NCBI RefSeq assembly: GCF_032854445.1
Contig: NC_088300.1
Location: 57,078,984-57,142,983 of the forward strand
From: Liolophura sinensis
Taxonomy: Eukaryota; Mollusca; Polyplacophora; Chitonida; Chitonidae
DNA: 64,000 nt
Direction: 5' to 3'
The translations under genes and the position numbers were made by a program. Within the stretch, counting starts at the first letter, position 1. Each line of letters starts with the position of its first letter. The notes under the pieces were generated by a model. It did not search any database. It saw only the letters and a list, made by a program, of their open reading frames with translations, and had not been told where the DNA came from. Positions 24,901 to 39,900 of the stretch are shown here, in pieces.

Positions 24901-27900
24901 GGAGGTAAAGCTGTCATATCAGCTGTATATGCACAGATACCCCCCCCCCCCCACAAACCCTTCCCACTTTCAACCACCAAGATTCCCCAAATACCAATTG
25001 CGATGAAATATACATAATGGGCTATAACGATCGTGATAATACATTATGATGTATTATAAGAGGAGACACTAATGACCCAGTTATTAGTGAAAACCATGCT
25101 ACAAAGATTATAGAGTACAACTACAGTTAAGAAGTCAGCCCTCTTCCACTGATAATGGACTAACAGATTAGCAACAACATACTACAACACCCATCAAAGA
25201 CAAATACATCATGCCACACAGACAGAGGCATCAGTAATGACTTAACACAGCTGACAAGCACAGGAATACAAGACAATAGATCGTAGGTACAGAACATTAC
25301 CATAAACAAACATGTTAGCAAAACCACCCGGCTTTCAAAAATCACAAACATAAATTTACAAATGTTTACGTATAACAGGAATGAATACTTTAATGACAAC
25401 ACAAACCCACATTACCTGTTTGTCGTTAACCTGTATCTCTTGCGGTTCGCTGTCGCTGAAACTGGGGCTTGGCGTTTGGCTGCGTCTCCACCGTGCCTCC
25501 TCCTGGCTCTCCTCTGCGGAAGGAAGCTCCACAAATGAGGGATTTTCCTCAAATGACGGCTGATCATCGTAAGAAACCTGCTCCTCTGAGTTATCCGATG
25601 GCCTCTCCTCTTGTAATGGCTCCTCTGCCGATGGTTGTTCATCATAAGATTGCTCATTTGATGCTTCCTCCTCATAAGATTGCTCAATTGAAGGTTGTTC
25701 CTCATACGATTGCTCAACAGATGCTTGTTCCTCATACGATTGTTCAACTGAGGGTTGTTCTTCATACGATTGCTCAACTGACGGCTGTTCGTTGTACGAC
25801 TGTTCTTCCAGTTTTTCGTCGTAGAATTGGTCCTGAAACGGCCTTTCTTCACCACTGTTATCATCATAATACTCGCCTTCTGTCGTTGTTGTTGTTGTTG
25901 TAACCTTCTTGATCGTCATGCCATCATCTGTGCTTGTGGTCATCTCTTCCACGACTTGCTTGACTTCTGGCGAGCATTCTCTGTCGCTGTCGTAGCTGCG
26001 TGAGCGGCGTGTGGTCACGACAGTGGTTTGGCCATCGTCGGTGGTGGTGATGGTTTCTGTGACGTTGACCTCTGGATCAGAAGCTGCCTGTTGTTTGATG
26101 AGTGCAGCAAGGTCCTCTGGGTTTTCATTATCATCATCGTCGTCTCGGAGGTTATACATAGGATTGCTGGACTGGCCAGACTCAAATTCACCCAGTAAAT
26201 CTACATTGCCAGCACCATTCTCAGCATTGGTCCCATTCTGTAATTAAAAAAACAGACAAAAATGAATGAATAATATAAACAAGATATGTTCCTTATGGAT
26301 GTCCAACTTCTTGGTTTATTCACATCATGTTTCCATGTGCTGTAATTCTTCACCCTTGTACAAGGTGTTTATTTAAGCATATACTGAGTGCATTATCCTG
26401 TGTAGACTCGTAAAATTATACTTCTTGTGAAGCCCTGAAATTGGCCTACTGATGTAGTTTTGTCTCCAAACTCAAATTAAAAGTTGCTCTTCATATGTGA
26501 AAAGGTCGAGGAATTAGGGTGGATACTAACATTTTTATCAAGTGATGGACATCATTGAAGATGTAAGAGATTAGATGTCATTGTTTCATACTGCAGACTG
26601 TGGACAGATCAACAGAATAATGAAGTATAGCAAAGGTTTTATAAAATCTTGAAACAGAAGAATATTGAAGTAGTTATTTCTTACAATACTGTTGCACAGC
26701 CACTCAACATTCTAACAATATGAATAGTTTGTTAAAAGTTGTTTTTTTTTTTACAATTTTTATTTATACATCCAATTGTGGAATGGAATGAGTCATTTTC
26801 TCTCGCAAAAAAAAAAAAGGCAAAGTCAAAATATTTCTTCCTAATCTAAACTTTGATTCCTTTGGCCCCAGTTGGCAGGCCAGAGGAGAGTGAAGACAGG
26901 GTGTCAGCTATTCTTAGGAATGTTAAGAATTTCCCTTGTAAATCTGGCTGGCAATGTTCTGAGCAGACAGGAGAGATATCAGGCTAACCTTCTGTCCTTC
27001 AGGGACCTCCCTACATAAGAAGACTAAGGCATAAAACAGTGTTGAGTTACCCCTGTATTTTAAAACTTTACTAGCTTTTTCTGGTAACCATGGAAATAAT
27101 GAGGTGTTATCCTGGCTTATCAAAAATTTAAGGTTATCCTGACTGGGGATAAAGGGGAGCAGGCAGGCAGCCCTCAGTAACAACATTAGCTGCTGTATGT
27201 CTGCATGGCCAAGGACTGATGGTCTGAAGCTAAACTTCCACTAGTTGGTAATTTAACTCCTGCTCCTAACCCTGGGGTACATGGCTGTAAATTGGTTCTG
27301 TCCCAGCTCCCAACCCCTGTGCCTCACAGCTCACCCCTGCTGTGTCACTGCACTGGGTCCTTGGATATAAGTGCTTCTTAGAGGTTTTCTCCGTACAGTG
27401 AGTAACTAAGTATTATTGCTCACTTACAAAAACTGGAAATTGTTATTTTAATTTCCTCCCTTTGGTTCCAGCTCTCCAGTAAATGTACTTCAGATTAAGA
27501 CGGAAACAGTACCAAGAAACAGGTTTTAGTAATTATCTGACATGTAACACCATCACTGCTGGTTATTATGTAAATGTACCAAGGAAATGTTAATACTGCA
27601 AATAACCCTCTCAGTGAACTAGGCAAAACAATTGGAGTTAACAAATAATTAGGTCTATACTTATTAACAAATAATAAGGCTACACTCCCTAGCTTAAAAC
27701 AAGAGGCCAAACTGAAGATACATACGCATATATGAGGCTTATTATTGAAGTCACGCAAACTATGTTTGCAGAGAGTACGATCTACCTGATATTCAAAATG
27801 TGTTACTAGAGCCTGGAATTGTCCATATATTGCTATTCTAGGCACATGGTATACAATATGTGTATGGGGATCATTACTCTGATGAAATTTGAGTTATACA

Positions 27901-30900
27901 TGTACATGTACTTTCCTGTGCATTGTTGCACACAAAAGTGTCTATATACTTTACATTCTTGTGAAAAAAAAATGCAGTAAATCATCAATACACATACTTC
28001 AGTTTAGAAATTGAATCAACATTACCATGTGATTTTCCAGAAAGTTTAGAATTTACATGAAGAGTATTTAACATGTAGTCCCTGCATGTTTCAAACAGAT
28101 CTAGAAGGGGAGAGAGAGAGTGAACACATTGCCAGCCTTCAAGCCAGGCAGTCAAGAGTGCTATATTTCCCATCCATTTTTCAAAACTCCTGAGGCTATA
28201 AGAAGGTGGTGATAAGAAATTTTTTTATACTCCTTCCCCTGGCCAAGGATCTAGGTCTATGTATAGCCACATTTCCCAAAAATCTCTTAGATCCTACTGT
28301 TATGCCCTTTATATCCTAATGCACAATCTGTTTCTAATTCGGATAAAACATGTTATCTGTTAGTTTTTGTGACTACCCCTCCAGCAATGTAACCAATTTA
28401 CAGATCTGTTGTAACATGTATGATGTATCAGGAATACACATCCATGGCTGCTTCTGACAGCTCTTCATATTTTCAATATTCTGAGAGATAAAATGTCTAT
28501 AGCAATTTTGCTTTCAGCCACCGATTTAATAATATGATAAGACTGAACATTCCTTGAAGACATACATGTACTTCCAAAATTAGACAGAAAATGTCCCCCC
28601 ACAAAAAAGCGATCAATTGGAGGGCCTCAGCAAATGGGTCAAGTTCTATATTTGCAAACAGTAACTGAAAAGTGACACTCAGTGACTGATTGTATTAAGT
28701 TGTACTTTGTCATCATGGTTACTAGCTTGCGGGTGGAATGATATTTAAAAAGTTATTGAGGATTTACAGTAAAATTAAATGAGTTTGTGTGGTTTCATAG
28801 CAATCAAATGACGTTTATTTATAAAAGTAGAGGTAAGTAGGCTTTTCATACTTTGCATACCTCTAGAGTATAAATAGCAGATTAAGTAGCAGTTAAACGT
28901 TCTTACAAGTACCTTTTAGACTGTCTTTAAATGCAGTGTTTCCAATGTTTTGGAAACACAAATCTTAGTTAAGTCATGTACTGAGTAAACACCCACAGCT
29001 GAGTAATTAAATGCTTTCTCTGATGTCTTGGTTGGGGCTATCAAAGTCCAGCCCTAATGTGAACAAGGGAGCTAAGAGACAGTGAGGAGTTAGTTACCAC
29101 CTTGGAGGGTCATCAGCCTGGCTGGTCACCCAGATGACAGAAATACATATCACTCACTCTGATTTTGTGTTTGGGTCAGTTATTTGCCTACAAACTAGCA
29201 TCCACTAATGTTAGTGACAGCTAACCTGTTGCCTCGCCCCAGGCAAGGTTACATTTGAATCCACTGGTGGATACATCCTTATATATACATGTATAATTGT
29301 GTGTTAGATGTAACTAGTTTTAAGTGGGAGGAAGGAACAGTTGACATAAACTGTAGATGATATATGACTGGCAGAAATCTGATAGCCCAGGGAAAAGTTG
29401 ACCTCTGAGGTAGACCCTCCCTATATGGGGCCGCAGATCAACAGATCCTAAACCTTACACACATTTACATGTCTCAGTCAATCTTCCTCACTAACCCTAT
29501 TCATTAACTTGCAACCTTTTGTTTTTTTTAAAAAAAAAACAACATTTACACACAAAGCATGTGTTTGACATTCCACAGGGATTACACACCAATGTACATT
29601 TTTGTATCAACCCAGAATAAATCATAAGTATTCTGTGTAACAGACTTTTCAATAAGAAAGTGCAAACTACATACATGTGGAATAAGCCAGACGTATCCTA
29701 TGTCAATGTGTCTTGCATATGTATGTTTGATTAAACATATTTCATATATTTTTCAAATACTTTTGACCTGGTGAGCATATGACCTACATGTTGTGAACCA
29801 GTTGTGCCAGCATGACCTAACATTGTTTTCAATTTTACAGATTCCTTAATCTCTATTTTGGGGAACAAATTAAATTCTGATAATACAGCAGTCTGAGTGC
29901 ATTGCTGCCTAGCTGCTTATTTATTTGAAGGTTAAAATGCCATCTAAGTGTATTTATTCAATACGTGAAATCTGATCCAATGTAATTTATTGCTGCGCTC
30001 CACAGTTATCAACTTGGGATAGGATTCAGTGAAACAAAGCCTAACATACATGTACCGTCTACAATACACTGATTGAGATTTTCAAAGTAACAGTACATGG
30101 ACATCTATCTGCATGTGCAGTAACATGCCAGTAACATGTATATGGATGAATCCATTTGAGCTGTCTATAGTACACACAAAGAGCACTGCCATCAGCACAG
30201 CTGAGCCAGCAGTCTCCAGCCTACTGTACCACAGTCTAAGAGCAAATTATAGGTACTCCTTCCTATCAGATAGCCACAAGCCACCTGGTCTCTTCTTAAT
30301 GGCTTCTGTTGCTGCTGTGTACATGTACTTGTACAGGTATAAACAACAGTACACATAGGTGAGCAGCATCCGCACTGAGGATGTCCACACTGATTTGAAC
30401 TACATGTACCTTAGAGAATGTATGCACCTTGGAAACATCAAAACATCACATAGTGGATGCTTTATAAACATAGACTACACCTTATCAACACTGTGCAATA
30501 CATGTACAATGTAAACAATAAGTACTGTTCAGTCACTGGGAAATGCTGACACTGATCATGTCACTACAATGAAGGATTTACACGTAAACTGGCTACTTTT
30601 TTCAAAAAGTAAATATCAGTCATGTACATGTACTACATGTGACAATCCAGGTTTGGATACAGGGTCTTATTGTGTCCTTCAGAAGAGCTGACTCTTCCAA
30701 AACACCAGATGTCCCAAAATTTGTACAAAATCAAACGAAGTTCTGAATTTCAGTGTTCAATTTTAATGGCTTTCCACTTTCAAACTGATTTAAAATGTTA
30801 TAAAGAATCAACTGAAATGTCACGTTTACCGATTTCCAAAATTTGATGAGCCTACAGGGATAAGCCATGGACCTTCTATGGTTTAAATATAATTTCACCC

Positions 30901-33900
30901 TTTTTTATTATTTAAATAAATATAGGTCTCTACCAAAATTCCTGGATCCAACAATGGTATTGTTGTCCTAGTTTTAAGATGTCACTCATACATTCATTTC
31001 ATAGCATGCACTCAGAAATATCTAACTACTTCAGAGCTTCTACAAAATAAGTTGTAAAACATGTACTTACTAAATTAAAAAGCATAAAGACTTACAATGT
31101 TTGAATTCATGACTAACAGGGACTAATACCCTGCTAGATGTCAGTGATGTACATTTTATAATATGCAAAGAAATAGCTTAAAATGGCTAGCAATTACATT
31201 TCCAAGCATACACCAAATCTGTGAACTCCAAACCCTGGCCATTTTTGTCCCCTTTACCTCACTGCGCTGGAGGAAAATTTTTTTCCAGAAATTCAAATAA
31301 GGACTCTATAAAAATACAACACTGCAATCTCCAGAAAACACTGGGGCACCCTGCAACCTTTTTCGCTGAAGGCCTATCTCTATACCATGTACTCCACGTA
31401 AATATGGCAAATGGGACTTCACCTACATGTACATTATTTTCCCATCACAGAAACCTGTATCCCTACATTTCTTACTTACCTGAACGCTGACTTCATAGTT
31501 CAGTAACAAATCATTCCCTCCTTTAGAGTCCAGGGTTGGACTGGGTCCGAAAGGGTCAAAGGGGTCCAGTGAAGGTCCATTCCCAGTCTGAGCTGACCCA
31601 TTCCCAGCAGGAGGGTCCAGGTCCAGGAGTGTATCGAAGTTAGACATGACCGCACAGCGCTAGTGTTCAGTCTGAAAACAGAGCGACATTTGAGGTTAGC
31701 ACAGTATGAAGACTAGCCACTTTCCTGGGAGAACCTCCGGAAGACAGTCCCTGAAGTACTGACATCACCACAGAGCTGGTGTATCACTGAGGAGTGGAAC
31801 ACCATGAGGGTTCACTCACTTCACTAGTTATCAGTACCAGTACCCCCTCCTGTTATCACACACCCTACACAGTACAACCTTTAGTGCAAGAACACTATTA
31901 GTACATTCAAAAAGATGAACTTGGATTACCACAAACAGAGTGATTCATGCTTCTGGTGCCTGATTCTCAGTAATCTCACCAGGTACATAATAACACATCT
32001 ATTTGAAATCACACAAACCTTTTTGCCCAAATTTAAATGTACCTACATTGTATCTTGTACCTTGATGGTGATACACACACACATACATACGCACGTGTAT
32101 GTGTAGTTCCAAAAAAACATGTTCCACAACTTCTACCAGACTAAACTGTATATCAGTTACTGTAACCATGCAAACCCTCATGAGTTTCCTCATACGTTCA
32201 TACCTTCTTCATCAATGCACTTAGATTTTTTTGTTTCACATATTTACTTTGTTTCTTATTTTTTATTTTTCTTTATAATCAATGTACACTAACAGCACAT
32301 TCCAACTACTCCTAACTCTTCGCAATGTGAGAAATACTCAAAGTATGTTACAAAGTTTGTAAATGAGCATCGACAGATATACATGTATATTTAATCTTAC
32401 TAACAGGATGCTTAGCACCCCAAATATGTTGGCACGACTAGCTGTCAGTGGGTTGGTTCATGTTTGTATATCTGACAGTATATGCATGGCCTACATATAG
32501 AGGTGCTATGAATGCAACAGACTTCTGTAAACAGGCCCATGTATTTAAATATGTTTTTTCAACACATACATGTATATAGTATACTGTGTGCAGTTAGTAC
32601 AGGCTAGGTGACTAATAAGCTTGCCCTAGTCAACTAGGCAGCTCCAGCTCCTCTCTCACAAAACCACACCTGCCAAAGCGGAAAATACAGACATGGCAAA
32701 CAGGATATAATGCACACAACAGAGCTTACTTAGTCAACACATCAAGACATGAACACAGCAAACAAATTCTGAATTTATTACTCAAGCCTCTATGATGACA
32801 TTTTATTGCAGTTACAAATCATGTTCAGTAAATCAACAGAGCAGTATGACAATAAATGAAAGTCCACATAGACTACCTTTAACATCAAAGTTAAACTATA
32901 ATACAATTACATGTAGGCCATAATAATGTCTTTTATGCTTTTTTTTTTTTTTTTTTTTTTTGGCTTTTCAAATAAAAGTCTTATACATGGGAAACAGCTG
33001 TTCATTTACATATTCAGATTCTCAGTCAATACTTTACCTACACATACGTGCATACAGTTTTATACCTCTTGTGTTTATACATGTAGTCCACCATAGAAAT
33101 ACGGGTCAGAATACTGGTTTGCATATCAAGTAAAATTCTACACTGGTGTAATGTACTTGCACAGAACCAACACTGAAAACACAATAATTCCTTTCCCCAT
33201 AACTCCAGTCAGGCCAGGTGGTATTTCCATTATGCCTAAAATCTGCTGTTCGATATTACTAATCATGGTAACAGAGTACATGTAATCTGTGTGCGACGAA
33301 TTGTTTATGACCCTGTTAACTAGGCTGAACAATTCCACATCAACACCCACACAGTGTATGACATAAATGTTATTTCCAACTTCCAAGAGGATGTAAAACA
33401 TAACAAATGATTTTTTGTGTACATGTTCAACAAACTGCCTCTATTTGGACAACATGTTATTGTGAGTACATGATATTTTAGTGGAAATCATTTTAAAGCC
33501 AAACACAGTCTGGCGTCACATATTAACAAAGCAATCAACACATTTATTAAGCCATATACCCTAAACATGAGAAATCAATGGGCCATGGAGGAGGTCAATT
33601 GTACAGAGTTAAAACTACATGTACCTCTCAGTGAGTGGGTGTTTGTATTTGTGATCTGATGTGGATAATCTTGTCCAGATCATAAGCTGTGGAGGCTAGG
33701 CATGTAGTACAGTAACTCATGACATTCCTGGTATCTTCACTGCCCATGAAACCATTTCTACATGGCCTCAGACAGCGGCCTGCCAGACACACAAGGATTA
33801 TGCCCCTTGGTCTGAGCACACAGAAATGTGACATGGCAAACAATGGAAACACTGCTATGGCAAATGTTAAGAGCTGCCATGTGGCACTCAGGAAATCCCT

Positions 33901-36900
33901 ACTACAAACGCGGTTACAAATCAGCTTCATTTACCACAGCAGATGTCATCCATAGCCTGTCTGGCAGTATACCACCCTACCCTAGCTTTCCTGAATGACA
34001 GCCTAGACGGCCTATGTAATATGGAATGATTCAGTCAGGTTCACATGTATAACAGTCAGAAAATGGTGTAGGCACTGCATAAAATGATGAGCCAGCTCTG
34101 TGGCAATAAATAACGAACACACATGTATAAATAGGCAAACGCGCTGAACCTACCCTGATATTGGTCCCAGGAGCCAGCCAGAAAATTTGGGAAACTTTCC
34201 AAAATGTCGAAAATAACGAGCGGCAGTATATGTGTAAGAGGGAAGATGCCGCAGTAGGGCAGCTTCCTTGTCTGCTGAAATAGACTCAGCCTCTACTGAT
34301 GCCTCCTCCCTCAACCAGCATAGAGAGATACAGGCTAAGATGGCAACATATGATAGCTGACAGACAAACTGGGGGGGTTCAGTCCTATGAAGCCTACAAC
34401 CCAGCACTGACACACTCACTCACAGCCAATCCCTGATCACCAAAATGCCTGGCTTTTTGTCTGCCTCTCCTTGCATCAACTGTTTTGAATGAAGTCTGCT
34501 GGGCTTTCCCAAAATGGTCAGGCATGTATGAGTGACTCAGCCCCGGCACTTTAGGGTCGGGCTAGACGGCCTATAGGCAGGGATGAAGACTACCCCAGAC
34601 TGAGAGTCTGTTTACTCCCTGTGTGACAGAAGACTTCCTTCAGACAACACCCACACCGACACAGTGCCAAACAAAGAGGACAGGGAATCCTCTGCTAGCA
34701 CATTCACCCCTCATTATGATGCTATCTGGCCCACATAATCAATATATGGGACAGCCTGATCCACAGATAACCCTATCACCTCACTCAGGCTGGTCAACAC
34801 TGGTACTATTCTCTGATTGTTTACCACTCAAAGCCAATGACAACACTCTTTGTTCGCATCCCTTACAGTGAGTTTATTATGTCACATATATGTATGCAAT
34901 TGTAAGTTAAGAGAAAGCTATACGTATTGAGATACAATTTTTCTAAGGAAGTTCATAAAACTAATCCATAAATGCCTATTGCACCTAAAGTGCAAATTAG
35001 GCACACCTTAAGCAAATCACACAACTATATGTACAGGAATATGTACACTAGAGATGTGGTTGGCTTGAACACATTCATGTACTTGTAAGAGAGAGCTTCT
35101 AAATCCTGAGAACAGGCCTACACAAATATGTATGAATATAAAATTACATGCACATTTTATACAGGACATACAGAGCTTACCTAATACAGGAAGAATTGCC
35201 TATAGTTTGCCCTGTTTTTCGGGTATGATTGTCGCCCAGGTGTCACAGTCAGGCCATGTCTTTATGTCACATGTCTGCTTTGACGGCAGACACAGACAAT
35301 GATTTCCCAGCATGTGCCAATCAATACCCACTTCGTTAAACGGCAGTCTGTAGGACTTACCTCCCCTCAAAACAACACAGCCAACATAATAAAGCCTATT
35401 GTCGAACAAGAATCTATTACAAAATCAATCACTCCAGCATTGAAACATGCTGTAATATCCTCTGGGAAACTGTCAACTGTTGTTAATCATGCAAATTGAG
35501 GGTAAAACTCACACTGTATTAATTCCACCTCTTGATCTGATCACAGCTTTCTTTATCCCAGCCATTGTTTTATCATATACAGCCCTGGGTTATGTAAGAA
35601 AAAAGTATGTAGATCTGACAAATACATTTATTTCACTCACTAATTATTAATTGTATCAGTTAATTACCAAGATTTGTACAGGTTCATATTCTGTAAGCAA
35701 TAAAGGCGGAATATCAATTCTTTGATCAGTAGAGTAGACAGGTAAGGTACATGAACTGTACATGACAAGCTGACATTCAGTTACGCTTCACCTGGCATGC
35801 TCCCAGGTCATCCTATATAATTGACAGGTGTTAAACTAGAGGTAGGTCATGTCACAACTTTCCCCAGACCTATCCCACGAATCTCAACAAGATCGGACAT
35901 ACGATAGAGGTAGTTGTGTATAACTGAACCCTAAAATATCTATATTCTGTTGTCATACCCCAATGTCCCTTATACATGTATATCTATACTAACACAATGC
36001 AAGACAGGTACGTTTTTGTTCTCTTCATGCCAAATATGGCTGACTTGAGGTCAACAATGAGCAAGTAGACAAAAGGAATTCAATTTAATAAAAAAAACCA
36101 CAATCTATATGTATTACAAAAGGCTGAAGTACATTTTTAACTCTTTAATTCCCAAGAGTTTCAATGCATGTTAAATTTCCTTGTACGGACATATGCATTT
36201 AGATGCCATACGTTGATAATTTTGACAGTTTTTAAAAGTATATATATGCACATGTATGTTTCATTCTGTGGTTCAAAGCAAACTTTAAAATAGAAAATGT
36301 GTAGGTAATTTTCTGAATGCACAAACATATGACCATTGGCATATATATTATCCGTGTTTAAATGCAACAAGTGCACAGGTTGATTGAGGATACACGTAAA
36401 TAGGGTCAGAGAGATCCATGCTGATCAATGGCATTCACCATATAAAACCTGCCTGGATTTAATCTTATTCACTTATTTCCTTATATATTTAATGATTTGA
36501 TTTGTCTTTTCACTTCACCATTCTCAAACATGGGGATAAGATATTAACTATTGTGTATCATGCACATGTTCACTTGTATTCTTGGCCACAACATTCTTTT
36601 CTTAGCCATTATTAACACATACATGTTACTGCTGCGTGATAAACGAATCATGAAATATCTGTAATAAAACGTGTTTTTTAACATCAAAGTAAAGGTTTAA
36701 TAGGTTGGAATTGAGTAATCTGGAGGATGTGAAACTTTAAATCACTGATGCTTAAAATAACTTGAGAAATGACCCCAAGGAGCAGGTTAAGGATGCTGTT
36801 ATCACCCCTCAGCTACGTGAACTAAAGATGTAGTATCCCTCTGGCTCCACTGTACCAATACTACATGGTTACAGTCTAACGCTGACAACAGCCCCGCACT

Positions 36901-39900
36901 TATCATCCCCCTAATCAGGATGCCTGCCTCTTCTCTCTTCCCTAAAAACATGCGCCCATATCCTGGGAACAACCCCAGTGTCACTGTGACCATAAATATC
37001 AGCCTGGCCCAAAAATTTCAGCCTCCCTACAACTCGTCATCCTTGTTGGTATAAAAACAAGTCATACAGAGGACTAAGAAACTAGCCAACCTGTAAGGAA
37101 ATTGACCAAAAGTTTCACCATGGCACAGCATGTATATGTATTGGCCAATCTGAGGTCTAGACATGCAAATTTATAACACCATGTAATGATCTTTCTTAAG
37201 GTGAAACAGCTGTTGATACTTGTCTTTAAGGAAGTAAAGTGGGTTTTTTTTTTGCCTACCCTAATGCAGCCCTTTAAGCCAGATAGCTGTTTTTGGGTAG
37301 AGATAAACAAAAACACATGATCATTACTGTCTTCAGCACAGCCCAGAATTCAGCTCCAATCCAAATTCTTACCATGAATTTTTTTCAAATTTTCGACTTG
37401 AAACTGTTCTCAAACCCATGCAAAAGTCCTCGATGTCATAATGAGTGAAAATAATATACCACCATTTTGCTGAACTGTGCGTAACTGCCAAGGGATTTTT
37501 TTTCTATGCTTAGAAATGAAATCTCGATCATGCTCACTGGAAACAGCTATACAACTTAGCACTGACCACAATTTTAAGATGGAAACTAAGCTGGATATGT
37601 AGTAAACCACATTGTTCTACTGGTAAAAGAAAAAATAAATAAAAAATAAATCAATAAATAAATAGTTATGGTTTCTATTTTTTTTATTGTATGTAAACTA
37701 AATGAATCCCTGATCTACTATTTGGTGCAGCTGTGCTAAACCTCTTTTTCCAGCAGACAATTTTCAACCAATCCATGAACATCTACCCTACTGCTGCAGA
37801 CATGTACACAAGTTTACATTGATGCATGAACCATGAACCATGTTTTTGGTACTTACTTGTTTCACACACTTTGTTCAATTCATGCTTCTACACAGGTATC
37901 CCTTCCGTGTTTGCTCATTTTTGTCCAGTGACCTCTCGTACATTGCAACAGGATACTATTCTCACGTGTCACATGGTATACACCATTGTACACCAAGCAC
38001 TTCCTACACACCATGCACTTAAGTATTTATTGGGCACAAAAAATTCAATACAACATTGGAGAGGGGCCAGAAAGCTCCTAGGATAATGATACTTTAGCCT
38101 TGTGGGACATCAAACTGCATTAATACCAGTGACTGTCCATCGTATAGATAGGTGTGGAAGGGTTTACCTTGCTGTACAGGTGACACCTCTGCCATGTGGG
38201 TCAAGCACCATTAGTCCAGGGGTGCGCTTTAAATCAGGCCAGTTTAGTAACGCACTTACAGTGGCAATCTTATTGATACATGTACTTTACATATCTGTGT
38301 GTGTGTGTGTGACCAGAATAAATCTATGAGCGTCACCTGTGCGTACAAATCTGTAGGTACTGGTACATGTAGGCCATGTCTAATAGCCAGTGAATCCATA
38401 TACGACCTCCATGTAAACTTACATGTACTTTTACTTGCACATCTACTCTTATGTTTATCCTGTGTTTTATTTCAATCTGTCACATCTTATTATTAATATA
38501 GATTTCAGTACAGCAGTTAGTGAACATGAACATGAATATTTGTGAGATGTAATTCTTTCATTGTATTTATTTATTTATTTGATTGGTGTTTTATGCCATA
38601 CTCAAGAATATTTCACTTATACGACGGCGGCCAGCATTATGGTGGGAGGAAACCGGGCAGAGCCCAGGGGAAACCCACGACCATCCGCAGGTTGCTGCAA
38701 GACCTTCCCATTTACGGCCCGAGAGGAAGCCAGCATGAGCCGGACTTGAACTCACAGCGACCGCATTGGTGAGAGACTCCTGGGTCATTATGCTGTGCTA
38801 GCGCGCTAACCAACTGAACCATGGAGGCCCCTTCTTTCATTGTACAATTTGTTCTAAATTTTATAAGTAACAGGAAGTTCAGGAATGACAATAGTATTAC
38901 ATCTAGTCGCCAATGTAGGGCATAACTGAGTGACCATATATATTCTGATAGGGATGGGTTATGCTCAAAAACAAAGAATTAAAACAAAGAAGTAAAAAAA
39001 TTAAACTATGAAGATAAATGATAAATACTTTCGTTTATTTTTTCACATTTTTTAAAGAGTGTTGATACATTCAAGTATTTCATTACTATGGTGGGTTTTA
39101 TGAGCCATACTGGCGGTATCTAGGAGCCATTTTTCACTGATGTTCACCAGAAGAAAGGAATTTTTGGGAACAATATTTCAAAAATCTTTTACTCATGGTT
39201 AAAAAGAGTTATTCCAACATTCAGTATCATGATTAGAGTTGGGAAAACATTATGAGACATCAGAGTTCCTAACCATTGATAGCATGGTCAATGAAGTCCA
39301 CCTTAGAATTCAAAAGTTTGAATGCCTTTAACTCTTTACACTTTTGTGAAAGTATAAATGAAAGTATATTTATGCATAGTTTTAAATAGTGTATTTCGTG
39401 ATGCCTACTTCGATTTTTCAAAGTCTTTTAACAATGGCCTTACATGATGTCCTGCCAGAAAAACCTGGACAATGTTTTGAAGAACCAGACAGGTTCTGTT
39501 TCTTGAGTTTACATCACAACTAATCAGCTTAAGAAATATACTCTTATAGTTAGTTTGTCTAGGTAGGGAAATTAATTTTTAAACAACAATCATTAGCTTT
39601 ATGCATCAAAATGCACAAATCATAATTACTATCATTATTTATTAAATAAGTTAACCCAACACCCAATTTTAAGGTTGCTCGTATCATTTAAATCATTTGC
39701 AGCTATAACTCAGCTGGTACATGTACATGTAATATACCCAGCAATCAAGATCGCACTGACATTGCTTTGGAATTAACCAAACTGCTCCGCCCTAACAATT
39801 TCCCTAGAACATGTATATTACCTTATCTTGCCCTATTAATTGTCCCACAGATTGAGATTAACTAGGGGAGAGGCCAGCAGTGCAGTTAACAACTTAATTA

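Larger units (their letters stand above)
19478..25415. other. Intron with GC-richer block
   Basis: 19.95-21.77 kb is GC-richer than its flanks and has a 103-codon Ser-rich + strand frame (21450-21761, no known family, no splice support). Then come the CRE-like cluster and one R2 copy. A run of 12-13 C lies near 24941. Confidence 0.45.
26238..31479. other. Intron
   Basis: Contains R2 copy 2 and R3 copy 2. AT-rich; no other feature supported. Confidence 0.5.

Noticed and set aside
25381-26247. + and second-frame - strand open frames of 60-151 codons
   Set aside because: Shadows of the repeat-rich exon 25416-26237.
38542-38788. Overlapping 62-76-codon open frames
   Set aside because: Lie within the SINE; the same frames appear in the other SINE copies.
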